Shown: in pieces, positions 1-12,600 of the stretch
Numbering within the stretch: the first letter of the stretch is position 1
Layout: every line of letters begins with the position of its first letter
Assembly (NCBI RefSeq): GCF_000699445.3
Contig: NC_067199.1
Coordinates: 30,526,402-30,590,401 of the forward strand
Reading direction: 5' to 3'
DNA length: 64,000 bases
DNA from: Schistosoma haematobium
Taxonomy: Eukaryota > Platyhelminthes > Trematoda > Strigeidida > Schistosomatidae
Position numbers and translations under genes: made by a program
The notes under the pieces: generated by a model
Told to the model about the DNA's origin: nothing
Database searches by the model: none
What the model saw: only the letters and a program-made list of their open reading frames with translations

Positions 1-2349
1 TCAATGTATGATGAATGAATTTATTGTCTATGTATACTAAACCCATTAGGAAATAAAACTTTACTCGAAATTTAAATACTATTGACAAGAGTCACTATTA
101 CCGATAACTTAACTTTTGAGGTGGAAATGAAATTATTAGTAGTATTGTTGTAATGAAATCTTAGTAAGTTTTGCAGAAATAAGTCTTATATTGAAGAGCC
201 TAATATGAGTTTGATAAGAGATGAATATTACAGTCAAACTGAAGTTGGATGTACTTTACAACAAAACTATTGAATTACAATAACTTAGTAAGAAAAATAA
301 TAATCTAATATGAATCTATGCTTATATCTTTAAACACAGTCTGATAGCAATATTTATGGACAGTTTTATAGGTATACTGGTTGTTTTACAGGTTGTTCTT
401 TTACAACTTCATCCAGTAATATGTATTTGTATTAAGCTGAAATGAATAAACCAACCATATATATTATTTTGGTGAATGTCAAACAGCATACAACTCCGTT
501 AGGGCTATGGGAACCCATATAAAATATTCTAAAGATTTAAATTAATGTCTGATAGGCATTCATATTGTACCTATTAGTAAATCCTGACGGTGTTAAAGAA
601 AATCTGAAATTAAGAAAGCGATTTATTGTAAAATTAGGCAGTTCTTGATGGACAGCATTAGACGATACAGTTCTATTCTACAGACTATTTGGATGACTCA
701 TATTCCGACCACTTTATAGTAAATGGTTATCTTCCTTGAATCGCCCTTTATTGCGAAGTTCCTTCATTAATACATTCTATATTTAAACTGTAATCAGTGT
801 ACACATATATTTATGTGTTAATACTACAACGTTTATGCAGATAGTAGTGTATAGACCATGATGTTTGACGTAAAGATGGATAGACAGAAGAAAGGAAGTA
901 ATGAGAATTTTACCGCTCACAGACATTTTCTGTTTCCGTTTCAGCTATAGAAAAGCAAAAACAATGGATAATGAGTATAATAAAAATTGATAAACAACTA
1001 TCTGGATACACAGAAATAGACGAAAGTATATTTTGTACACGCAATCCTAGAAAATAAAAAAACATTATGTACAGTCTGAAAAATCTCTTATTATAAAAGC
1101 GATATATGAAAGCGTAAGAGCAGTATATACGAGCATGTTTATATTTTTATGTGTGTATGCTTTAAACACGTTCACTAGATCATAGAAATCTGATTGTCGT
1201 TATTGTTTTTTTTTCTTTTCTAACTTTACTCCGTTACTTCTGTGATTCATAGTTATATTTCTGTTTTAATTAAATCCTCCTTTAAAATAGAGCATGTTTC
1301 TCTTTAATTAACTTTATTGTCATATGATGATGTCATTATAACTATGATAATTATTAGTAGTATTATCGGTAGTAGTAATCATGGTAATGGTATTATTACT
1401 CATATTCTCAAATTACCGAGATTATATTCTACAATATGAATCATAGGTGATAAAAGATATCATTGAGAAAACTAAACAAGGATTCAATGAGTTAGATTAT
1501 ATTTTCAATAATTGAATAAAGAATTAGTTGAAATTTAAATATCTTCCAATGATTGACTATATAAGTGTAAAAAAGCAAACATATCTCACATTCTTATCTG
1601 GATCATATTGCACTTGATATTATTGTGCCTAAAATTTTAGTGGTAAACATTATCAAAGATCGGAAGCACGAACGATCATTTTGATTAGACAAGCTTGAGA
1701 GAAAAATCGAAAATTAAGATAAGATATTCTGATTGGATATTTCTATAACGAGCCAAGATGACAACGAATATTCATTACATGTACAAAAATATTATACTAT
1801 TCGTTTAAAAATAGTAAAGTAAGTGTCTGGATAGGTTGCTATTAGATGTTCTCAACACATATGTAAATCATTGATCAATAAATAAGATCACCCTAAAACC
1901 ATTGTCCTTGCTTTTAATTAAGGATAGTGATTATTTCAATAATAAGATTTAATAGTTTAAATTAGAAACGACTTTTTAATTCAAACTGATAATGAAACAA
2001 TCATTATTAAGAGGATCAGTGCTTACTCTCACCGACTTATCTTTTTGGCAGTATTTCATTTTTACTTTAAAACTTTTCTTTCAATAGTTTACTTTAAAGT
2101 TAACATTATTGACATTCATAAATTCTTAGATATTTAATGTCCACAGTAGGACTTTCTACATTTCTATCACCTTGAAATACAAGATGGCCATTTTTTAAAA
2201 GTAAAAGTTTGCTTTTATCACCAATATTATCAGAAAATCAAACTAATAAACTGAAAATAATTTTAAATGTTGATAGTTTGAAATTTTAAAAAAACCGAGA
2301 AAATAACTGAAATGTAATTGTTTACTGGCTTTCTTTTTATCTCTTACAG
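1..2349. other. Upstream cadherin intron, no gene seen
   Basis: AT-rich sequence that runs directly into a splice acceptor (TTACAG ending at 2349). I see no long open frame, tRNA-like block or recognisable transposon. It is read as the 3' part of an intron of the cadherin gene, because the next exon begins inside a cadherin repeat linker and so cannot be the first exon. Dispersed repeats too decayed to recognise by eye may be present. Confidence 0.6.
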
Positions 2350-3627
2350 ATATTGGATGAAAATGATAATCTACCAGTGTTTGAAAAATCTGAATTTCAT
2401 ATTGAAGTGAATGAAAACAAAGCTGGTATACCATTACTTAATATTCATGTAAATGATTCTGATATTGATTCGAATGCACGACTTAATTATTATTTACGTA
2501 CAGTGAATGGAATGAATCAAGTTAGTCCAGAATATTTACGTAATCATATACAGTTATTACCATCTGTGGAAGGTGTTAGTCTAAGAATTAGCCAACCGTT
2601 AGATTACGAAATACAGTCTCATTTCATTTTTGAAGTAGTATGTGTAGATCAAGGTCATCCACCTTTGTCAGCATCCGCTCAAATTAAAATTACTGTTTTA
2701 AATATGAATGATAATGCGCCAATAATAAAATTTTATCATCAAGGACAACCATTAGATTCGAATTATGCCCAGATAAGTATCTATGAAAATGAATTTAGCA
2801 ATTATTCAAAAGAAAATCAAATCTTATGTCATGTACATGTAACAGATTTAGATAATGATTTAAATAGTATTCAATGCTCATTAGAAGGGAATGAAAGTAA
2901 ACAATTTGAGTTAAAAGAAGTTAGCACTAACAGACTTGTACAAAAAAGAAAAATTTTTGACTTGACAACAGTTATGTTATTAGACAGAGAAGTTGTACCA
3001 CAGCATACACTTATAGTTAAATGTCAGGATGGTATGACAGAATCTAGTTTAGTTGGACGTAATCAGTTACATATCATTGTGAAAGATCGTAATGACAATG
3101 CACCAAAATTTACTCAAGAACATTATATAGGTCACGTGAAAGAAAACACTGCAAACACAGTTGTCTCACTGATAAATTCGAACACTGAAACAATGGCCAA
3201 CTCATATCGAAATGTGATACATGCTACTGACTTGGACATAGGTTCTAATGCACAAATAGCTTACTCACTGAAGTCGTTGTACCTCCCTGACCATATCAAA
3301 TTTGTACAAAATCATACAAAGGAACATGAACAAAGTTTATTATTATTCATTAAAAATCAAACACAAAGCATTACTATTTCAAATGACCGCGATTTATTGC
3401 AGAATTCTACTGGAGACATTGTGGAACATCAGACGAAACGCTCATTATCTTATGATACACAAAAAGATGTGGAAAATTTTTACATAGATCCAATTAGTGG
3501 TCAGTTAAGAACACGCATGGAACTGGACTGTGAACAACAAAACGTGTATTATTTTGCTGTGATTGCAATTGATCAAGCGGTACCACCTGAGAAAAGACAT
3601 TCCACCACGGCGCTTGTAACCGTCATA
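2350..3627 (+). CDS. Cadherin gene exon with about four extracellular repeats
   Basis: The acceptor TTACAG ends at 2349 and the donor is GTAAGT at 3628. The 426 codons open with the linker [11 protein letters not shown]. They then show the typical cadherin strand patterns: a VNENK start, LDYE, a VDQG..PPLSA strand, and the linkers NMNDNAP (near 2701) and DRNDNAP (near 3085). The last repeat reaches the strand that precedes the next linker, which begins in the following exon. One repeat carries a long insertion (about residues 315-380), rich in Asn, Gln and Ser, between its first and later strands. That is unusual for a compact cadherin fold and is probably a surface loop. The exon starts in phase 0, and translation from the previous exon is assumed. 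Confidence 0.92.
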
Positions 3628-6600
3628 GTAAGTTCAGTGACAAATCATTTAACGTTTTTTTACTGACGTACGATAGTATAAATGTATTTTAATTAACTTA
3701 TATATGTAGTCCAAACATCTGAAACTACTGTTTTTGTTGTGGTTTATATGACATTCTAGTTTGCTAAAGAGTTGGATAATTGCTGATGCTATTATCGTAA
3801 TACGATACGTGTAACTAAAATTTATTCTACCAGATATCTATCTATATTACATAACGTACATAATTGAAGATGATCCCAAAGTTTGTTCACCAGAGACGTG
3901 TTTTCATCTGGCTTGCAGACTTATCGGAGATTTCTTATTCTAATCCTAGGATGTACGCTACCAAGAAGTTCCGAATTATTTATATCGGTAATCCATCAAC
4001 TTAATTGAGAGAGAGTTATTTGAATTTCAGCAATATTTCTTCCTGTTGATCTCATTACCATGTTTATGTGTATCCAAATATACAAACAAACCGAACTCGC
4101 TTTTCACTATGTATAGTTATGATTGTGTAACTCAGATTTAAGTTGTTTGTGAAGTAGCATCTTTTTGCTAAAACACTGACTAACCATTGAATAGTGATCA
4201 AATATCATATCTGCTTAGTGCTCAGTGGTAGCTGAATTCTTTTGATCACGTTGTAATGTAACTCTTAGGCTAACTGATCAAAAATCATGAGCAACTTTTT
4301 CAAAATTAGGTGGTCAAAGGCCTTCCACAGAAAACCTGACGCTGAGTTACTTAGAATATAGGTGACATTACAGCTTCATTTACAGAATCCATTCACCACA
4401 AAAGACCAAGCAAACAGGACAGTGGTTACCATCTAGTAATTAATCGACGTAAATATTCAGGAGATCGGGACTATCAGGATAGCTCAATGGTAACGTTACA
4501 GACTGGGAGTCAGGGTGACGAGGTTTCCAATGCCATCCGAAGATATATTTCCCTTGATAATGGCTAAGCGCTGACAAACATAACGAAATCTTGGTTTCGG
4601 GTTTCCTTTACAACGTTTGGTATACGGTAAGAATCTAAAGATTATGTTAAGACGCAAATATATAAACCATAAAGTTTGAGTATTTGTTTTAAAGTGGAAA
4701 TAAACTGAAAGCCACAATAAATTCAAAAGTTGGAACATTAGCAGTGAATAATAGATTACTGTGATTATAAGAACGCATTACAATCGAATTGATTTTTTAT
4801 AAATAGTGAAAACACAATAATAAGAATAATCTTGAGAAAAACTGAAATCTGACAAAGTTTAATGCATCCGAACATTGAATCAAAAGTCGTATATAATACA
4901 CATATATATCAGAATGGGGGTTTGTGGTGATTGTGGTAATTTAATAGTTGAATTCATGTGCCGATTGGAGCTAGACCATCATGGAAAACCTGGAAGCACT
5001 GGATGGTTGTTTCGTTTTGTGGCAGACTCGAACTCAGGGCATTCGGTCTCGCGGGAGAACGCTTAATACCTCGACCACTGAGCCGGCATCCACCGGTGTT
5101 GATGTCTAACTTCAACCAATCCGTGGAATTGTGCCACCGTCCACCATTGTCCTCAGTGAGTCACTGCCTTACAAAAGACACAGTTGAACTTCACTGATCA
5201 CGGCCTCTCTCTAGAACTCCAGGAAATCCATTTTAAAGTCAGTCACTAGTGAGTACATGATTATTATTATTATTATTATCAGAATGAAGGTTTGTGGAGA
5301 TTGTAGTTGTGGTCTAGAGGTTAACCGTTCTCCCGCGAAACCGAATGTTCTGGGTTCGAATCTCTCACGAAGGATCGTGGGTGAGCACTGCTTAGGAGTC
5401 CTACACTCAGACGAAACGAACGTCCAGTGCCTTCAGGTTTTCCATGGTGATCTGGTTTTAGTTAGCTCACGAATTCAACTATATATTTAAATTTAGGATA
5501 TAGGTAGAAGCATGGATAGTATGTTATCACTTGTAGCAATCATTTTTAATGATAATTACTGGTTAAAATGATACGAAATAAAAGTTTTGATGTTTAATAA
5601 TGAATAAATATTTTGAATACATCAAAAGAAATAACAAAATTTCAAATTTTTCTCAAAAACTGGATTTTTGCACAAATACCTAAGCATGCATGGACACTCA
5701 TGTGGTGTTAAAAAGATTTAATGAGCTCATCACTATTTTCCTTAGAATATTTGTGTTAACTCGAAAATAGGTTTTGCATGACTAATTTTGGGTACGTGAT
5801 GAAATAAAAATATTCTTTTGAAGAAAATAATTTTTAAAAAAAGTCCTATATGGTGTTTATTGAACTAGAAACAAAAAAACAATAGATGAAAAGGTTTCTG
5901 GTGTCTTTGAGACAAATCAGTGAAATTGAAAAGATTCCATAACAGTATATAAAAAAGAAGAGTTCTATAGAACGTTGATAAAATAGTAGAAATTTTCCGT
6001 TTCTAATCCTTTTTAGTGATCTGACTATTAATAATAATGTCCAGAATAAAGTTAGAAACATTTTCTTATTTTTAAGTAATCTTAGTAATGACCAGAATGT
6101 ATTTTCAAAGCGACATATATATGAATGAAAAAGAAAGAACCTCTAATTAACCACCGTCCAACATTTCGTACCAACATCATTGATTTTAGTAATTTTATCT
6201 TTCTGAACCTAAGTTAGTTATTATAGTTATATAATATACCCTTGTGAGCCAGGGTAAGTTTACATTGGTTTACAGGTGAACCAGACACCATCCGGACTTT
6301 CACGTAAAAACCCAAGCAGTACAGCTCAACCCCGTTTAGCAGGAGAACCAGACACCGTAAAGGCTTTAACGCTACAATCTGAATAGTACAGCTCAATCCT
6401 GTGATGAAACCATACAGGTACCAAGCACCCTGGTGGACCATTTGCATCATTCATATACACATTCACATCACATGTATAGTTATTCCGATCAATGATCGCG
6501 TGAATCAATTATGCACAGAATGAACAGGCCAAAGTTGACCTATTCCGCTTACACGACAGTCAAACTCGTTAATGTTAGCAATGGCGGCATGCCTTACAAT

Positions 6601-9600
6601 GTCCCAATGACAATGGCCCTCGGGAACACTGAAAAGCAACCACCAGTATGAATGAAATCGGTTAACCAGCAAACCAATTTTTTGCATGAACAGTCAGCAA
6701 AACTTGCCAAAGCAATGCCGAACCGTCCACAATAACAATGGCGAACCTCCAGCCTCATATGAGACCTTCAGCTCTATATATAATCAATCTTTTATCCCGT
6801 TTTGCTTCTAGTTTATGTTAGTGATACACTTTTTTTAACTGAATTACATGATGTCACCGTTGTCGTCTGCTTCAAAATTTCGTTTTTCAATCTGTACAGA
6901 AATTATGAAAGCCATTTTTATGTTGGTGAGTAGTTATGATAACTTTTTGACGAGCTTGTAATAGATCAGTGATAAACCTTTATTATTATGAAAAAATATA
7001 ATTTAAGATTTGTACAGCAGTGCCACATCTAACCGACTAAAATGTGAGCAGATTCTAAGGGTGAACAAACGATAATACACAAGAAAGTGATTTCAACCTA
7101 TTTATCAAATAACGTTTTCTTTCATTTGTAATATGAAACCAACTATTTAATTTAAAATATAATTATTATTTTCAGAATTTACAAACTACGGTTTTCGTGA
7201 ATTTTATTTTATCCTACAGGTTGATGACGAAAATGACAATCCACCAGTTTTAGAACAACATCATTATATTTTCGATATCTCAGAAGGTTTACCACGTCAT
7301 TCATTGATCGGTCAAATTAAATCGACTGATGCAGATCGCGATAAAGAAAATCGATATATTACTTATGAACTTCGCGATGTAGTCAACATAAATGCATCAA
7401 ATTTCATTTATGTGGAACAGTAGGTTATTTAGTTATATATGTATCATTTGTTGTGATGGTAGTTTGTTCATAATTTTAATAATAAAACTGACTAATCTAA
7501 TAATATACAAAGTCAAAGTAACAATAGACGACAAGTATTCACTAGTCAATATAAAAACAGTTAGTCAATATTTAATTGTTTTACGTATACAAAATCATAT
7601 CGTTAATCTGAACTCAAAAAGGCTTCATACCTCATCAACAACATTTTTACCAAATTTTAGCCTATAAATAGCAAGTGAATGTTCATTCGACCTTTGTATA
7701 TGTAAGTACTAATCAAACTAGAATAGCTAATTTTTATTAGGCTTTTTCCCAAAAGTCTATAGAATTAGCTATAAAATCCAATGAGATCCATTTTCTTATA
7801 AATGCATCACATACGCTTTGAGATCAAGATTTATGCGTGGATTGAGTTTCATATTTTTAATATTTTACTTTAGATACTGGATAAAAATGACTCGAAACCA
7901 AATTCTTCATTCTAGGCCGTTCTACAGAGATTTAAATTCAATTGAAATGCAATTGAAATAACAATTCGCAAAAAAATGAACTTCTTAAAGAATCTTGTTC
8001 TTGTACAACTCATAGAGAAAAAATTATCATGTTATATTTCCTATGAAATAGCACTGACGTTTTAAGTACTTATGGGTCATGAAAACTAAAGTTTTGAGGA
8101 AACATGACGAAAATTAGGAATTCCGTTCAACTAATGGTTGTAACTTGTTCATTTAGGTCGACAGTTAACCACATCGAACTTATTCAACGATACAAAGTTA
8201 AATTCGTCAAGGTCACTCAATTTATACTTCGTTTTCATCAAGCAGTTAAATGTGTTGAAGTATCCTTGAAAACTATGGAGTACTGGATAATGGTTTTGTT
8301 TCATTATTATTTTTTTCATCCATGAATATCAAACATGGTTGAACAGTTTCTTGTGATCGTTTCACAATGATTGTTCAATAACTACTTAGCTGCAAAAAAA
8401 ATCTTTCCATTTTCTAATTTAGAAATACTGGGATTATTTATTCAAGGAAAATCCTCGATCGTGAAGAAATACAACAAATACCACTTATAATTATTGCTCG
8501 TAATGAAAAACCAAAATCCAAATTTTCTTCCATTCATTTAAATAGAACCATATTCTATGATGAAGCTAGTGTTACAATCAATATAATTGATCAGAATGAC
8601 AATGCACCTATTATGTTACACCATGGGGAAATACTAAAGTATAATGGAGGAGCAGAAGGAGGATTACATATTCAAACAAAACTACTTCAACAGCTTTCAG
8701 TGGTTGATTTAAAATATAACATAAATGTTAAAGATCCGTTCAATTCATGCATTGAATTTCCATATTATTTTGCCGACGCTGATGAGAAAGAGAACGCACA
8801 GATAGATGTAACACTTGAAACCAACCCGTACTTTGAATTTAGATTGGATCATACAATAATATGTAAGATAAGTAAAGAAGATCCTCCTTTAGGTCAGTAT
8901 ACTGTACATGTCGTCGCACGTGACCGTCCTACTGATCCAACAAAGTCGTTAAAAAGACGTTATGCTGTTCGCATTCACATTGTCAACGAACAAGTTTCTA
9001 CGATTGAATCCCAAAGAAATTCGCTGAAGAACATAGATTTTGATTCACCACCCGTTTCTAGAGATACGCATTCAACTAAATGGATTCAACCAGTACGTTT
9101 AAATGGAAAAGATAAGAAGGACTTAGACTTCGAAAAGCGGTATCCTAAAATTGTTTCCAGCACTAATAATGCTTATCAATCATATCAGTCAACTAATATA
9201 CTAGATGAGTCTCAACAGCGGTACGGTTTAAGTACAATAGCTATTGTGGCAGCACTGATATCTGTGGCTGGACTGCTTTGCCTCTTGTTAATTGGTGTTG
9301 TGATTGCTATGAAACGAATAGTACCCAGGACGCATAATGAAATCCCGAGTAAGTGGTCTACTTGAAATATACGACAAGTATTAATTCCACTTAATGTAAA
9401 TGATGAAATATTTCTATTTGATTCTTTGTTGTCAACTTAAAATTTTAAACAGATTAAATTCAGTCTAGAAATCTGATTGAGAATTCTTTCTGAGAAGTGC
9501 TTAAAAAACAAAACATTTACTTATCCATTATCTGCTGTTGTTTAACATCATTTTATTGTTAATGGAAATAAGTTTTAGAATGTTTTGCATACTGTAGGTA

Positions 9601-12600
9601 TCAATGTCAAGGTTGGACTTGATAGTTTCAAATGAACTGGGCACTGAGTAAAAAGTTAGCAATGGATATATTTTTATTTATAGAAATTTTCTACTCATTC
9701 GGATATTATCATTATGTAGATTTGTAGAGGTTGTAGTATATTCGCAGTTGATTTCACGAGTCGATCTAAGCTAGATCATATATCGATTGAAGTTAGACAT
9801 AAACACCGTGGGACGCCGGCTTAGTCGTCCGAAGGTTCGCGGTTCTAGTCTCGCATGAGGGGTTGTGTATGTGCACTGCTGAGGAGTCCCATACTATGAC
9901 GAAACGGTCGTCCAGTGCTTTCAGATTTTCACTGAGATATAGCGAAAACAGTTTTATATTTTTAACGTTTCGGTTTAATTACAATTTTGAAATGTTCATT
10001 TGATTTTTTCTGTTTATAATGGCTAATTATTTTTTCATATCTATTGCGTTTAAGAACAAGCCTATATTAAGAATGAATGTACATATATATTTCAAGCCAT
10101 TTTATTCTGTTAACCTCGTTTTTACTCACTTCGACGTGACATAAAAAAAGAAACAGAAACTATTCTCCTTAATTTAAAACGGTCTAATAGATAAGCAGTA
10201 GCTATGTATATAACTTTGCTAAAGAACGTAGATGAGTGAACTGAACCCTATTACAGTCGTTAATTTAAATTCATGAATATTAAGTGTAATTAATACACAC
10301 CTTATAACTTCATCTGTCATTTCTAAAGTACGGAAATAATGAGCCGTAAATTAATAAATTTTGAAAACGATTAATTACACAGACTAGACAGATAAGTTTA
10401 CACAATATAAAAACAATTATGGTTTTAATTTATAACTGAAATCTGCCCCCTCACTAATGAACAGTTTTCCTCAATTGCCTCTATTAAATTTAACTTACCA
10501 GTCCCCCGGTAGTATTATTATTTTTAGAAATTGTAAAATCGCTTATTATTGCTAGTCAATGGCTATAAAAGCTAATATTTTGTACAATGATAACCTTTTC
10601 AGTAACAGTAAACTCTAGCCATCATGGTGTCACTAGTTCAGGCCTACGTTTGAACGTAGTTACAGTCAGAGATAATTTGTTCATCAGCATGTTATATCTT
10701 TATAAATTCGGACAAAAAAATGCGTTCACCTAGACATATTGAGCATATATTGTGATAACATTTGTAATATTTATAGTCATAGACTACAAATTTATCAATA
10801 GAGTAAATGATACTATAACCACCCTAATGACAACCTCATACTTCGTTGCCTAAAAAAATAAAATCTGACTTAAATAAAAGTCAATCTCTGTTTTTATTTC
10901 ATTTCAATGATGACTAGTCTTTGTCAAGTTTTATCTAGGCTTACCGATTGAAACATTATTAATATTTATGAACTAGGTATGATTAAGTACGGAAGTTAAC
11001 ATTTTGTAATTGATCACAAATGAGAGGAAAATATTTCAGAACGAATTACAAAGGGTACAAACTTCTTGACCAGTGAAGTTTATAACTCAAAAGAATCAAC
11101 TCAATAACATTGAGTTTTATTTAGCTGGATGATTCTCATCTAAAGTCTTCATGTTCGCTCCAGAAAGTATCTTCGGATGATGTTGTTTAGAAATACTATG
11201 AAAGTTGCGAAAACCATCTGGTTCAGAGCATACAATAGTAGTAGGTAGTATTACTTTTTATATTCGGCTAAACACTTCACTACGTTTTGTAATTTTGTGT
11301 TTAATAATACATAACACAATAGAATTAAAATAAATCGATAAGTGTTCCTTGTAAAAATGGTTTCTTTGAAATTATTTCAATGCGAATATATCTGATAGAA
11401 ATTGAATTTTGAAACACTTTCAAGACCAAAGAAAACATATGAGGACACATAATATTAATTTATTATATTCTGTAGTTTCTCTCCTGTTAACTGTTACCTT
11501 ATTCCTACCAAAATATTACAGTGATTATAAGTACTGAATTAATAGATTTGTATATGAGTTAGCATATGTGAGGTTATTTAAATACGAAACTGACAAACCT
11601 AGAGGTGACGAACCAGTAATTCTATGTATTCCGAAAACTAAGAAGATGAATTGCATAATTGTGGAACAATCAAATGAATGGAATTCATCACTCTACATCA
11701 ACTTCATTGACTCCGAAAAAGCATTTGATAGCGTGGACAGGACAACACTATGGAAGGTTCTTCGAAACTACAGCGTGCCTCAGAAGATATTCAATATCAT
11801 ACAGAATTCCTGTGGTGGGTTAAACTGCAAAATCATGCATAGAGGACAATTGACAGACTCGTTCGAGGTAAAGACCGTTGTCAGGCAAGGTTGCTTACTC
11901 TCACCCATCCTCTTTCTCCTGGTGATCGACTGGATCATGAAAACGTCAATATCTGAAGGGAAGCACGGGATACAATGGACAACTAGGATGCCGTTGGACG
12001 ATCTAGACTTCGCAGATGATCTGACTCTTTTGTCTCACACGTAACAACAAATGCAGGAGAAGACGATCAGTGTAGCAGCAGCCTCAGCAGTGGTAGGTCT
12101 CAACATAAACAAAGGGTAAAGCGAGATTCTGAGATACAACACAGCATGCAACAATCCAATCACACTTGACAGAGAAGATTTAGAAGATGTAAAAGCCTTC
12201 ACATATTTGGGCAGCATCATTGATGAACAGGGTGAATCTGATGCAGATGTGAAAGCGCGGATCGGTAAACCAACAGCAGCATATTTACAATTGAAGAACA
12301 TCTGGAACTCAAAACAACTGTCAACCAACACCAAGGTCAGGATTTTCAATACAAATGTCAAGACAGTTCTACTGTATGGGGCGGAAACCTGAAGAACTAC
12401 GAAAGCAATCTTCCAGAAGATACAGGTGTTTATTAACAGTTGTCTACGCAAAATACTTCGGGTCTGTTGGCCGGACACTATCAGCAACGACCAACTGTGG
12501 GAGAGAACAAGTCAAGTCCCAGCAGCGGAAGAAATCAAGAAGAAGCGCTGGAAGTGGATGGGACACACATTGAGGAAAGCACCCAACTGAGTCACAAGGC

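Larger units (their letters stand above)
3628..7219. other. Cadherin intron with SINEs and an unclassified GC-richer block
   Basis: GT-AG intron of 3592 nt. It contains two HHR-SINE copies in opposite orientation (about 4950-5240 minus, 5283-5490 plus), a short ATT microsatellite, and an unclassified GC-richer segment (about 6230-6780). A possible degenerate tRNA-like block lies near 4476-4550: it has an A-box-like TAGCTCAATGG and a poor B box, and is not called separately. Confidence 0.7.

Noticed and set aside
4476..4550. tRNA-like block with A-box-like sequence
   Set aside because: B box is poor and no cloverleaf can be drawn; at most an old SINE head.
8104..8325. 73-codon plus-strand frame inside a cadherin intron
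   Set aside because: Lies between well supported exons, no cadherin features and no matching splice phases.
12035..12487. 150-codon minus-strand frame, and its twin at 22461-22850 plus
   Set aside because: Both are antisense shadows of the same RTE thumb region; their shared sequence reflects the shared repeat.
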